64,000 nucleotides of DNA from Bacteroidota bacterium (GTDB lineage Bacteria > Bacteroidota > Ignavibacteria > Kapaibacteriales > HRBIN21): contig JAUQPL010000003.1 in NCBI GenBank assembly GCA_030550395.1, forward strand, positions 154,763 to 218,762, read 5' to 3'. Positions 9,040 to 16,784 of the stretch are shown in pieces. A program made the translations under genes and the position numbers. The first letter of the stretch is position 1; each line of letters begins with the position of its first letter. The notes under the pieces were generated by a model. That model worked only from the letters and a program-made list of their open reading frames with translations, did no database searches and was not told where the DNA came from.

Positions 9040-10728
9040 TTATCGATGGAGGAGGAGCGAGTATAACCGAACAGGAGCCAGTGTCATTAGGCGGCACAAA
9101 TATACACCGTCAGCAACAGAAAAAGGCACAGGGACAGCAATTCTACCTTGGCTGTTCTCTATCTGCCATCGTCCAAGGCGGTGCCCAGTGAGGGTGAACA
9201 ACTCTAAGAGCGCCGAGGGGGTAGAGGAAGGGAGGTGCACCCAAAGCCATCGTCCGTCGGGAGAAAACCGCGCTATGGGACCGCTTGTCTCTGCAGGCGC
9301 AGCAATGTTCAGGATAGGTGATAGCTTGAGGACTGTACCATCGGGGAATACCAATATCGGTTCCAGTGGGGGACCATTTTCGTTCGATGCAGGGTTGGCA
9401 AATCCCGTCAACACCAAGACGCCCGCTTTCCCGCCATGAGAAGCCAGGTTTAGCACATACGGTCGAGGTAGGTTGTACAAAGTGTCCAGTGTGGCAGGAA
9501 GGGTCTGATAAGGTATAGCGTCGGCATAGCGTATGGAATCAGTGACGGGGACAGTGCTCGTGCGCAGGGAAATGGGACCGTAGTCAGTTATAGCATGAAC
9601 CACGGCTAACCGGACTTGCGCTGGAGGAGCCGCGTCAGCAGCAGGAAAGGCAATGACGGTTAACTCGGTGGGACGTCCGTCAGGATTGGGAGTAAAGCGA
9701 CCCGGGTCCAGGACTCCACAGACGACGGCGCAGAGTTTTGCTCCTGGGGGAAGTATTGCCGAAAAGCTCTTCAGAGTGTCCGCAATACTTTGGCTATTGC
9801 CCGGAGCGATCCCAACCTGGAGCGGAGTGCCAGCGGGAAGGGTGGTAAGTGGCGTTGCGCCCTGGAACCCGAAATCTTCCAGCATCTTTTCTCCGTTGAC
9901 GTAAACGTCCACGATGGCAAGTTGTGGGTCTGGACTAGCGTGGATCAGCTGGACCAGTGCCGTTGGGCTTTGAGTGGTGTCTAAGCGCCGAAAGGAAACG
10001 ACGCTTCCGTCTGTGAATACAGCTTGGAGTGCCAAGGCTGGACCATTCTGGTTCTGTGCTGGCTGAAGGAAGCCTGAGAGAACCAGGAGTCCCACGTCAC
10101 TACCTTGGCTTCGCAGATCGCCCCAGAAACGGGCAACAAGGGTCCCGTCAGCTGTGATGAGCTCTACGGTCAAGGTATCGTAGGGGAGAGAACCCAGGAA
10201 TGCAGAGCCAAAGCTGGTCAGCCCATAGAGAGGTTGACCGTCAGCCCGCAGGATACGGACAGCCGGAGCGTCGGGAACAGCATGCACGAAGGTTAGTGGG
10301 ATGTTTGCCGTGTCAACAACATCTACCGGTACCGGCTGAACGAGTATCTTTGCTCTAGTACTAATCCCATCGGGATTAGGGGCAAACTGTTGGGGATTTC
10401 CAACCCCTGTGAAGACAAGCATGTAGTTCTGGTCTGAAGCTGGAGTGAAGGGAGTTCGGACAACGAAGTCCTGTTCCCCTGAACGGGTAATGCCGATTTG
10501 GTATTGTGTGCCGGAGAGCACCTCGGTCCAGAAACTCAATTCTCGGAAGGGAAGACCAAGTTGAATCCAATTGTCATCGTAGTAAACGTCCACGGAAGAC
10601 AAGCTCGGATCAGGACTGGCGTGGAAGACAGCAAAGCTGGCAATCTGAGCCGACGTAGGAAGTGCGGATGTGCAGAGGAAGGAGAGCGTCAGCCAGTACT
10701 TGCAACACAGCATTCGTAAGTGTGTCAT
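9040..10728 (-). CDS. DUF4397-repeat secreted protein with T9SS-type C-terminal domain
   Basis: The 562-residue protein starts with a signal peptide (hydrophobic stretch at about residues 10-25, ending at PTSAQ). It contains tandem DUF4397-like beta units recognisable by the recurring phrases FHASPDPSLSSVDVYYDD, FVHAVPDAPAVRILRADG, LIHASPDPQLAIVDVYVNG and VVHAITDYGPISLR. The last ~75 residues (from about ARFSPDGRWLWVHL to the end, with LLELFTLTGHRLGRW and GVYLCRL) have the layout of a T9SS type A sorting domain. This predicts outer-surface export and anchoring. The function is unknown. The upstream region (10729-10833) carries a possible promoter shared with another cargo gene. Confidence 0.75.
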   Translation of the reverse strand: MTHLRMLCCKYWLTLSFLCTSALPTSAQIASFAVFHASPDPSLSSVDVYYDDNWIQLGLPFRELSFWTEVLSGTQYQIGITRSGEQDFVVRTPFTPASDQNYMLVFTGVGNPQQFAPNPDGISTRAKILVQPVPVDVVDTANIPLTFVHAVPDAPAVRILRADGQPLYGLTSFGSAFLGSLPYDTLTVELITADGTLVARFWGDLRSQGSDVGLLVLSGFLQPAQNQNGPALALQAVFTDGSVVSFRRLDTTQSPTALVQLIHASPDPQLAIVDVYVNGEKMLEDFGFQGATPLTTLPAGTPLQVGIAPGNSQSIADTLKSFSAILPPGAKLCAVVCGVLDPGRFTPNPDGRPTELTVIAFPAADAAPPAQVRLAVVHAITDYGPISLRTSTVPVTDSIRYADAIPYQTLPATLDTLYNLPRPYVLNLASHGGKAGVLVLTGFANPASNENGPPLEPILVFPDGTVLKLSPILNIAAPAETSGPIARFSPDGRWLWVHLPSSTPSALLELFTLTGHRLGRWQIENSQGRIAVPVPFSVADGVYLCRLMTLAPVRLYSLLLHR

Positions 10729-10766
10729 GGGGGAATGAGGCTGTTGTTCTACATGTGTTGGACACG

Positions 10767-10776
10767 CAAATTACAG
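10767..10776 (-). promoter_or_regulatory. Possible -7 element upstream of DUF4397 cargo gene
   Basis: On the minus strand the decamer CTGTAATTTG lies 38 bp upstream of the ATG at 10728. It resembles the Bacteroidota -7 box TAnnTTTG with one base less between TA and TTTG. The same decamer occurs 36 bp upstream of the Asp-box cargo gene (16572-16581). No clear -33 element is seen. Confidence 0.3.
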
Positions 10777-10833
10777 CATACCGTCAGTCTACCCAGGCAG
10801 AACGGGCGTATAACCAGTGGTGGGGGTAAAGTG

Positions 10834-11481
10834 TTACGTTTCGGGGAGGTGAGAAGGCGGGGGTTGCGGGGGACGGAGAAGAAGTTCCTTGATGAGCTCT
10901 GGGCGGAGTGCCGATGGGTCGGTCTCGACTTGGTAACGGCGGAGAGCTTCGCCTGGATGGACGTTGTGCCGTTCTCCTGGTGGGACAGGTGCTGGAGCGG
11001 CAGGGGAAGGGGTTGGCACTTCCTCTTCGGGCTCTGGGGTTTTCTGCTGGAGGCGTAGTACGGCCAGGGCTTGTACCAACTCGCTTCCCAAGAGCTCTTG
11101 GAGCTTTTCCAGGATTAGTGCCCGGGTAAATGGTTTGCGAATAAAACCGGCAGCCCCTTCCTTGACGGCTAACCCCAGGTTCTCTGTGTCCGAGAGAGCT
11201 GTGATCATGATGACGGGGATGGAGCGTGTTGCCTTCAAACGCTTGAGCAGCTTCAATGTCTGATGACCGCTCAGGTCGGGCATGAGAATGTCCAGGAAGA
11301 TCACTGCCGGCTTACGCTCCAGAGCGACCGCAACGGCGTCATAGCCATTGCTTGCAACCAGTGCCTCGAAACCCATGCTCTCCAGGGTGCGCGACAGAAT
11401 GCGCTGCATCCAGATGTCGTCATCCACAATGAGAACAGGGATGGGCTGGGGATGGGTTTCAATGCTCTCTTGGGCGGTCAT
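10834..11481 (-). CDS. Single-receiver response regulator with proline-rich tail
   Basis: Residues 14-130 form a CheY-like receiver domain. The acidic pocket is LIVDDD (about residues 17-22), the phosphoacceptor Asp lies in VIFLDILMPDLSG, the Thr/Ser switch position is ITAL, and the conserved Lys is in GFIRKPF. The remaining ~75 residues are Pro/Glu-rich and end in a short helical segment. There is no DNA-binding or AAA+ output domain, so it probably works by protein-protein contact. The ATG at 11481 overlaps the csrA 3' end by 23 bp, placing it last in the motB-fliW-csrA set and suggesting a role in motility or surface behaviour. No partner kinase is in the window. Confidence 0.85.
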   Translation of the reverse strand: MTAQESIETHPQPIPVLIVDDDIWMQRILSRTLESMGFEALVASNGYDAVAVALERKPAVIFLDILMPDLSGHQTLKLLKRLKATRSIPVIMITALSDTENLGLAVKEGAAGFIRKPFTRALILEKLQELLGSELVQALAVLRLQQKTPEPEEEVPTPSPAAPAPVPPGERHNVHPGEALRRYQVETDPSALRPELIKELLLRPPQPPPSHLPET

Positions 11482-11773
11482 CGATAGCCATGCTCGATTC
11501 TTCTACTAGTGGCACTGAAGGAAGCTCTGTTGATGGAGCCACAGTGTAGAGCCGGACGGAGCGCAATGCGGTAACCAGGGGCAGTGCTTGCGCTGTCGTT
11601 GCTTGCCGGTTCAGCTCCTCGATGCGACGATAGAGCTCCCGACGGTAGATACCGATCCCCCGCGGGGCTTCAATTCCCAGCCGCACTATACCTCGTTCAA
11701 CGGAAAGTACTCGGATCGTCACAATGCCGTCAATGGCGATTTCTTCTCCAACTTTGCGCGAAAGTACTAACAT
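11459..11773 (-). CDS. csrA: Carbon storage regulator CsrA (C-terminally extended)
   Basis: This is a small RNA-binding dimer that controls translation of flagellar and metabolic mRNAs by covering GGA motifs. The first ~57 residues are canonical: MLVLSRKVGEEIAI, then VRLGIEAPRGIGIYRREL carrying the conserved RNA-contact and Arg region, and an IEELNRQ helix. The total of 104 residues exceeds the usual 60-75. The ~45-residue tail shows no known domain and partly arises from reading over the response regulator start. The ATG at 11773 overlaps the fliW stop by 7 bp. The adjacent fliW supports a FliW-CsrA partner-switch controlling flagellin, as known in Bacillus and epsilonproteobacteria. Confidence 0.95.
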   Translation of the reverse strand: MLVLSRKVGEEIAIDGIVTIRVLSVERGIVRLGIEAPRGIGIYRRELYRRIEELNRQATTAQALPLVTALRSVRLYTVAPSTELPSVPLVEESSMAIDDRPREH

Positions 11774-12222
11774 GGTGAGCTTCCCACACCCTGTGGAACG
11801 GAACCCAGTGGATGCGTTGCCGAGTATCGGTCTCCTGGAAGGATGAGTTGTTGCCCTTGGCGCCTTCGGACGTCCAAGAGGATAGGGGCTTTCAGGTTCA
11901 CCACAATGTGAGAGGAGCCCGTAAAGGTAGTAACCACGACTAAGGGGACAAACGTGTGAGGATCAGAGTATTCAGCGGGCAGTTCGTATTCTGGAACAAC
12001 GTGCCAGGGAAGCAGGACAGGAAACCCAATGGTGGGTTCCTCTACAGCAATGAGCCATCGTAGGGGTTCCAGACGGGTAGAGGTAACGAGGACGAACTCT
12101 TTGAGATTTTCAAAGCCAATGAGTCCGTTGGGAAAGGTGAAGATGTGCTTAGGACGGACACGGACAACTCCCAAGCCAGGAATGCAAAGTATACGAGCGC
12201 GTTGAGATGAAGAAGATGTCAT
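11767..12222 (-). CDS. fliW: Flagellar assembly factor FliW
   Basis: FliW binds CsrA and flagellin and couples flagellin level to its translation. The family core is visible: FTFPNGLIGFENLKEFVLV near residue 30, then PLRWLIAVEEPTIGFPVL, and a C-terminal VNLKAPILLDVRRRQGQQL segment, the usual FliW ending. I use the ATG at 12222 (151 residues) because it makes an ATGA overlap with the MotB-like stop. A further in-frame ATG at 12246 would only add eight residues inside that gene. csrA follows with a 7-bp overlap. Confidence 0.93.
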   Translation of the reverse strand: MTSSSSQRARILCIPGLGVVRVRPKHIFTFPNGLIGFENLKEFVLVTSTRLEPLRWLIAVEEPTIGFPVLLPWHVVPEYELPAEYSDPHTFVPLVVVTTFTGSSHIVVNLKAPILLDVRRRQGQQLILPGDRYSATHPLGSVPQGVGSSPC

Positions 12223-13031
12223 GGTGTCTGCGAGGGCTGTTTCCACTTGGGTTGGGGAAGAAGAACTGGCTGTCCAGGTTTCCAGTATCCATAGTCAGTA
12301 CGCAAGGAGTTGCGGAACTCCGTGAGAACAACCTCCACACGGCGATTCCGAGCACGTCCCTCGGGGGTACTGTTGGGGGCTATGGGACGCTGTGGGCCAA
12401 AGCCGCGAATGGCTACCTGGGGTTCTGGTACCCCGTGCTGAATCAGGTAGTATGCGACAGCTAGTGCCCGTGCGGTGGAAAGATGCCAGTTGGATTCATA
12501 ACGAAGAGTGCGAATCGGGATGCTATCCGTATGGCCGTCAACGTTGATAAGGTAGGGAACATTCCGCAGGAGAGCAGACAGAGTATCCAGGAAGGGGAGG
12601 GCTTGGGGCTGGAGATCGGCTTTACCCGTTTCAAAGAGCAATGCGTCCGAGACTCGGATGACGGCTCCCTCAGCTGTTCGCTCTACTGTGAGCCTCCCAG
12701 CAACGATATACGGCATGAAAAGACGCTCTGTTTCCTGGAGCCATTCATCTATATTCCGCTGGGGGACCCGGGGCAGAATAGGCTGAGGAATACCCACTTC
12801 CCCGCTCAACAACTGGGTTCCCTGCTGCTCCAGCGGGGCAACGGAGGCCCCGGGGTTGAAATGCCGTACTAGCGCTTGGGCAACCTCACGGTATTTGCCC
12901 AAGTCCACCTGTGAGGCGGCGTAGAGAATGACAAAGAGTCCCAGCAATAGCGTAATGAGGTCGGCATACGTAATAATGTAGCGCTCCGTACTGGGGTGCT
13001 GCTCGTCCGATGTAGGAAGCTGTCGTGCCAT
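12219..13031 (-). CDS. motB: MotB-like OmpA-family flagellar motor protein
   Basis: This 270-residue inner membrane protein is predicted to anchor a stator to peptidoglycan. The single TM segment with the ion-binding Asp is YIITYADLITLLLGLFVILY (about residues 18-37), followed by a MotB plug-like stretch ASQVDLGKYREV. The C-terminal OmpA domain has NVDGHTDS, LSTARALAVAYYL and GRARNRRVEVVL. No motA is adjacent or elsewhere in the window, so the partner must be encoded elsewhere. The frame also opens with TTG at 13040. ATG at 13031 is preferred, though neither has a clear Shine-Dalgarno sequence. fliW overlaps its stop. Confidence 0.88.
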   Translation of the reverse strand: MARQLPTSDEQHPSTERYIITYADLITLLLGLFVILYAASQVDLGKYREVAQALVRHFNPGASVAPLEQQGTQLLSGEVGIPQPILPRVPQRNIDEWLQETERLFMPYIVAGRLTVERTAEGAVIRVSDALLFETGKADLQPQALPFLDTLSALLRNVPYLINVDGHTDSIPIRTLRYESNWHLSTARALAVAYYLIQHGVPEPQVAIRGFGPQRPIAPNSTPEGRARNRRVEVVLTEFRNSLRTDYGYWKPGQPVLLPQPKWKQPSQTP

Positions 13032-13037
13032 GGCATT

Positions 13038-13069
13038 CAACTATATCGGCACTTCAGGCGCAAAGTCAA
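13038..13069 (-). promoter_or_regulatory. Possible promoter of motB-fliW-csrA-response regulator operon
   Basis: Minus-strand TTGAC (13065-13069) is followed after 19 bp by TATAGTTG (13038-13045), one mismatch from TAnnTTTG. The box is so close to the ATG at 13031 that the mRNA would be nearly leaderless. The match is imperfect and the call tentative. Confidence 0.3.
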
Positions 13070-13091
13070 GTCGCGGCAGCACCCTGTTGCT

Positions 13092-16000
13092 TCAGGGTAG
13101 GCGGATGAAGGGATGGGCTTCAACGATGCTCCCACCGATGCGGAGCAGGCACCAGTAAGTTCCCGACGTCAGCGATGACAGAGGAATGGACCAACTCCGT
13201 CCACATAAGCTGGAGGCATCCCCCTCAGCAAGTACAGCCCAGAGCCGTCCGAAGGAGTCATGCAACTCAAGGCGTATGGACTGCGGGTGAAGCGGTACCG
13301 AGCACCGGAGCCATACCTGGAGCTGTTCTCGTGCAGGCTGGGGAGTGATGGCCAACTGGTGTTGTGCGGATGGAGGAGGTGTAGATGAAGGAACAGAGAC
13401 CACGGGATGGAAGCCAAGGATCTTGTATACGTTGCCGCTGAAATCCGTTATCCAGAATCCCCCATCGCCTGGGTCGTACTCCACTCCTCGAGCATTTATC
13501 AGCCCGCCCCGCGGGGAAGTCAATATCAAGCTATCCTCAACCATTGCTGAGGAGGGAAGTGAAAGCTGGAGAAGGTATGTTGCTGTCAGCGAATTGCCAG
13601 AGAAGTCGGTGACGATGTGGTAGAGCTTGTCGTTACGCTCATTAGCAGTCAACCCCCGAGGACCCAAGGGGAGGCGGAAAGGATGGCCGTATGTTGCTTC
13701 AACGCTACCTGTAGCAGGATCGACGATGTACAATTGCTGCTGTCCATCGCGTTCAGCTACGATGAGCTTTCCACGGTAGAAGGCAAGTCCCGTTGGGTAG
13801 CGGGCAGGGCTGGGGTAGGAGTTGAGAAGCCGACCGGTGGTGTCCATGGCAAGGATAATGCCGGGGCTGTTTGAAGCCGTTCCATTGAGCTTGTGAATGT
13901 AGAGGAGTCCCCGCTCCCGGTCCATCGTCAGGTCAGTGTAGAGACTATCTCCGCCCGGAATGCGTAGCTCCTTTTCCACCTGCAGCGTGGATGCGTTCAG
14001 CTTGTAGAGGCGCGGTGTGTAAAAGCTCGTCGTCCATAACCCACCCCGTCCATCCGATACGATGCCATAGGGCACGTGGACAACGCTGCTCTGCTGCGTG
14101 ACCATTCCGCGTTCTGGAGGTAGGAGGGTAAAGGTTGAGGTTACCCGGACCTGGGTCGGGTCAGTCTGCGAACGGACGCGTATCCGCGCCCAGAGAGTGG
14201 GTCGGTTCGGGGTCCTCCACCGCAACACGGTGGAGGAGACATTCTCCGCAACCAACTCCCAGTTCTGTCCATCGTCGGCGGAGAATTCCACCTGCACTGG
14301 GGGGGTAAATCCGTACCAGGCAATAAGCACGGGAGAGCCAACCACAAAGACTTCGCCTCCAGTCGGGGCGGTGATTGCTGGCTCGGTGATTGTCTCCTCC
14401 GGTAGGGGCACCTCCCACATGGAGCGTCCATGAGTAGCAGCTCGAAGTAGGCGACGCCTTGCGTGAATAGCTATGTCCACAATCGGTGCTCGGGGAAGCC
14501 CAACACCGTAAGGGAACCAGGTTGCTCCACCGTCCAGGGAAGCGAATACCCCGATATCCGTCCCGACGAAGAGGTGCTGTTCGTTTTGTGGATCTATAGC
14601 GATGGCGTTGACGGGGATGTCCGGTAGGCCGATGCTGATATCATGCCAGCTCTGTCCGCCATCGGTTGTGCGCCAGACGTGGCCCACTCCGAAGCCAGAG
14701 AGGGTCACGTAGGCTATATCTGGGTTCTGTTCGGAGCAAGCGAAGTCGGTGACGAAGCGGCTGGGAACGCCGTTTTTGCCGACGTCTTGCCACGTCTGTC
14801 CTCCATCACTGGTACGCCAAATTTCGCCGCGGGCATTCCCGATGTAGATGACATTGGGGTCTGCTGGCGAGACGCCGATGGCGGTGATGGAAGCGCTCAT
14901 CCGTGGGGAAATGGGGGTCCAAGAGTCCCCGCCGTTGTACGTTGCATACAGGCGTTGACGCCCGTGGTAGAGTGTTTGGGAGTTCGTCGGGTCTATGACG
15001 AGCGGAGCAGACCAATAGCCGGGATCGTTGGGGTCTATACCGCTGGTGATGCGTCGGAAAAGGCCTGTTGCGAGGTTGTATTGCCAAAGATCGCCGTTGG
15101 GGAACTCACCATAGATGACGTCAGGGTTGTCGTGGTCTACGGCGACGAAGAAACCATCACCACCGGCAACCATGCCCCAGTTGTTGTTGCGGTTGCCCAG
15201 GGTGCCATTGTCTTGAGTGCCGCCGTAGTTGACGTTGTCTTTGCTTTGGTCAATCGCCATCGCATAGAACTGTGTCACTGCCAACCCATTGTTGATAGGG
15301 CTCCACGTGGCCCCAGCGTCCGTACTGCGGTACATTCCCCCATCATTGCCGGCATAGACCACATTGGGGTTCCGTGGGTTAAAGGCGGCGGCGTGTTGGT
15401 CCACATGGACATTCCCCCCGGTATAGCCGTTGGTGACATTTATCCAGGTCGTGCCACCGTCAGTGGTGCGGTATATATCAATGCCGCCAGCCAAGACCAG
15501 GTTGGGGTTTGTTGGATGGATTACAACGTAGGCGTTGTACCATCCCTGTCCATTGAAAAAGCTGCTTTGTCCTTGGTAGACCAGCGACCAGCTTTGTCCG
15601 CGGTTGGAAGACTTGTAGATGGCGCCAATTCCTCCACTGCCGCCTTGTTCAATGAGGGCATAGAGGATGTCGGCCGCCGAGGGGGCTTGCTGGACGCAAA
15701 CTCGTCCTAAGCTGGTTGGAAGCCCGTTGCTCCGGAACTGCCACGTCTGTCCCCCGTCGGTGGAGTGGTAAACCCCGCGTCCTTGGACGCCAATGAAAAA
15801 TTCTGCGGTGTCCCGTGGATTCAGGCTCACGTCGGTGACAACTCCAATGAAGGTCCGCTGCCATGTCCGACCGCCGTCGGTAGAACGCCAGAAGCCTGGA
15901 AAATTCTTCGTAGCTCCCGCGACGACGAGGTTGGAGTTGAGGGGATGGACTTCAATTTTTGAAAATGCCCCGACGTGCGTCAGCCCGATGGGGGTCCAGG

Positions 16001-16535
16001 ATTGTCCCGCGTCAGTGGACTTGAAAATGCCGGCACCGAGGTAGGAGTCAATATTATTGCTCATCTCCCCCGTGGCAGCGTAGAGGATATCGGGGTTGTT
16101 GGGGTCTATTGCCAGGGCGCCAAAGGAGAGGGAGTTTCCGTCGTCAAACAGGGGGGTCCAGGATTGTCCGCCGTCGGTGGTGCGCCAGATGCCGCCAGCG
16201 GCTGCCCCAATATAGACCCAGCCGTCTTTGGTCGGGTGGTGGACAACCGTGCGGACGCGCCCGCCAATGGTAAAGGGGCCGATTGGTTGCCAGCGTGGCT
16301 GGAGTGCCTGCAGCGAGGCTTTGCCGGTGGCGCGCTCGATAGAGCGCAGCTGCTCTAGTGCCCGGAGCCGAGCTCCCTCGGGAATCCGCTCGAACGGATA
16401 TGCCCGTGCCCATCGGAATGCTTCCTCCCGTTGGCGGGGGTCCTCCTTGCCTATAGTGCGGAGATGGTCTTCCACCGCCTGTCCGTAAGCGGTAATGGCT
16501 ACAAGGAGAAACGTCACCCAACGTCCCTTTTGCAT
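13092..16535 (-). CDS. Asp-box (sortilin/VPS10-like) beta-propeller secreted protein with T9SS-type C-terminus
   Basis: The 1147-residue surface protein starts with a signal peptide (MQKGRWVTFLLVAITAYGQA). The ATG at 16535 is set by an AAGGAG Shine-Dalgarno 8-9 bp upstream; the frame is open 66 bp further. About eleven Asp-box motifs of the form S/T-x-D-x-G-x-x-W recur through residues 100-700 (for example RTTDGGQSWTPL, RSTDGGRTWQR, RTSDGGQTWQD). They form one or two large beta-propellers like the sortilin/BNR family. An Ig-like segment follows, then a second NHL-like propeller (GRGGLWTTSFYTPRLYKL). The last ~85 residues fit a T9SS type A sorting domain (LAITPQPAREQLQVWL and GTYWCLLRIGG). Binding to glycans or proteins at the cell surface is likely; catalysis is not evident. 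Confidence 0.8.
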   Translation of the reverse strand: MQKGRWVTFLLVAITAYGQAVEDHLRTIGKEDPRQREEAFRWARAYPFERIPEGARLRALEQLRSIERATGKASLQALQPRWQPIGPFTIGGRVRTVVHHPTKDGWVYIGAAAGGIWRTTDGGQSWTPLFDDGNSLSFGALAIDPNNPDILYAATGEMSNNIDSYLGAGIFKSTDAGQSWTPIGLTHVGAFSKIEVHPLNSNLVVAGATKNFPGFWRSTDGGRTWQRTFIGVVTDVSLNPRDTAEFFIGVQGRGVYHSTDGGQTWQFRSNGLPTSLGRVCVQQAPSAADILYALIEQGGSGGIGAIYKSSNRGQSWSLVYQGQSSFFNGQGWYNAYVVIHPTNPNLVLAGGIDIYRTTDGGTTWINVTNGYTGGNVHVDQHAAAFNPRNPNVVYAGNDGGMYRSTDAGATWSPINNGLAVTQFYAMAIDQSKDNVNYGGTQDNGTLGNRNNNWGMVAGGDGFFVAVDHDNPDVIYGEFPNGDLWQYNLATGLFRRITSGIDPNDPGYWSAPLVIDPTNSQTLYHGRQRLYATYNGGDSWTPISPRMSASITAIGVSPADPNVIYIGNARGEIWRTSDGGQTWQDVGKNGVPSRFVTDFACSEQNPDIAYVTLSGFGVGHVWRTTDGGQSWHDISIGLPDIPVNAIAIDPQNEQHLFVGTDIGVFASLDGGATWFPYGVGLPRAPIVDIAIHARRRLLRAATHGRSMWEVPLPEETITEPAITAPTGGEVFVVGSPVLIAWYGFTPPVQVEFSADDGQNWELVAENVSSTVLRWRTPNRPTLWARIRVRSQTDPTQVRVTSTFTLLPPERGMVTQQSSVVHVPYGIVSDGRGGLWTTSFYTPRLYKLNASTLQVEKELRIPGGDSLYTDLTMDRERGLLYIHKLNGTASNSPGIILAMDTTGRLLNSYPSPARYPTGLAFYRGKLIVAERDGQQQLYIVDPATGSVEATYGHPFRLPLGPRGLTANERNDKLYHIVTDFSGNSLTATYLLQLSLPSSAMVEDSLILTSPRGGLINARGVEYDPGDGGFWITDFSGNVYKILGFHPVVSVPSSTPPPSAQHQLAITPQPAREQLQVWLRCSVPLHPQSIRLELHDSFGRLWAVLAEGDASSLCGRSWSIPLSSLTSGTYWCLLRIGGSIVEAHPFIRLP

Positions 16536-16571
16536 GTCCCAAACTCCTTGTTGGTTTGTTCTGTCTGCCTC

Positions 16572-16581
16572 CAAATTACAG
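16572..16581 (-). promoter_or_regulatory. Possible -7 element upstream of Asp-box cargo gene
   Basis: Minus-strand decamer CTGTAATTTG, identical to the one upstream of the DUF4397 cargo gene. It lies 36 bp before the ATG at 16535 in the short gap after the 58-residue membrane protein gene. It has no recognisable -33 partner. Confidence 0.3.
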
Positions 16582-16601
16582 GATTGGGGGGAATGCGGCA
16601 C

Positions 16602-16778
16602 TTACAGGCGAATGAGGCGTTCGTAGATGAGCTTTACAGCGGCATAAAGCAGAGCGGTAAACAGCAGGACTCCCACCCACCAGCCGTATTCCTGCCCAAT
16701 GACGACGATGCTGATGGAGAGCAGGAAGACGACAACAGTTGTCGTAATGAAGACCACCAGTGTCCGCACGAATTGCAT
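16602..16778 (-). CDS. Small two-helix membrane protein downstream of hflX
   Basis: A 58-codon frame starts with ATG at 16778, only 6 bp after the hflX stop, and ends with TAA at 16602. The translation begins MQFVRTLVVFITTTVVVFLL. It consists of two hydrophobic helices (about residues 5-28 and 33-48) separated by GQEYGWW and ends in a basic tail (KLIYERLIRL). The codon choice (GTG/CTG/GTC-rich) fits a membrane protein. The opposite or other-frame readings of the region are not protein-like. I do not recognise a family. The position argues for co-transcription with hflX. Confidence 0.7.
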   Translation of the reverse strand: MQFVRTLVVFITTTVVVFLLSISIVVIGQEYGWWVGVLLFTALLYAAVKLIYERLIRL

Positions 16779-16784
16779 GGTGTC

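Noticed and set aside
13081..13098. Hairpin ACCCTG-TTGCTT-CAGGGT at the 3' end of the Asp-box gene as a terminator
   Set aside because: It has only a 6-bp stem, overlaps the stop codon and has no T-tract in the direction of transcription. Chance is a sufficient explanation.
14643..15710. 355-codon open frame on the plus strand
   Set aside because: It lies wholly antisense to the Asp-box propeller gene, whose repeats, signal peptide and sorting domain are convincing. Its translation has no domain character and mirrors the repeat periodicity.
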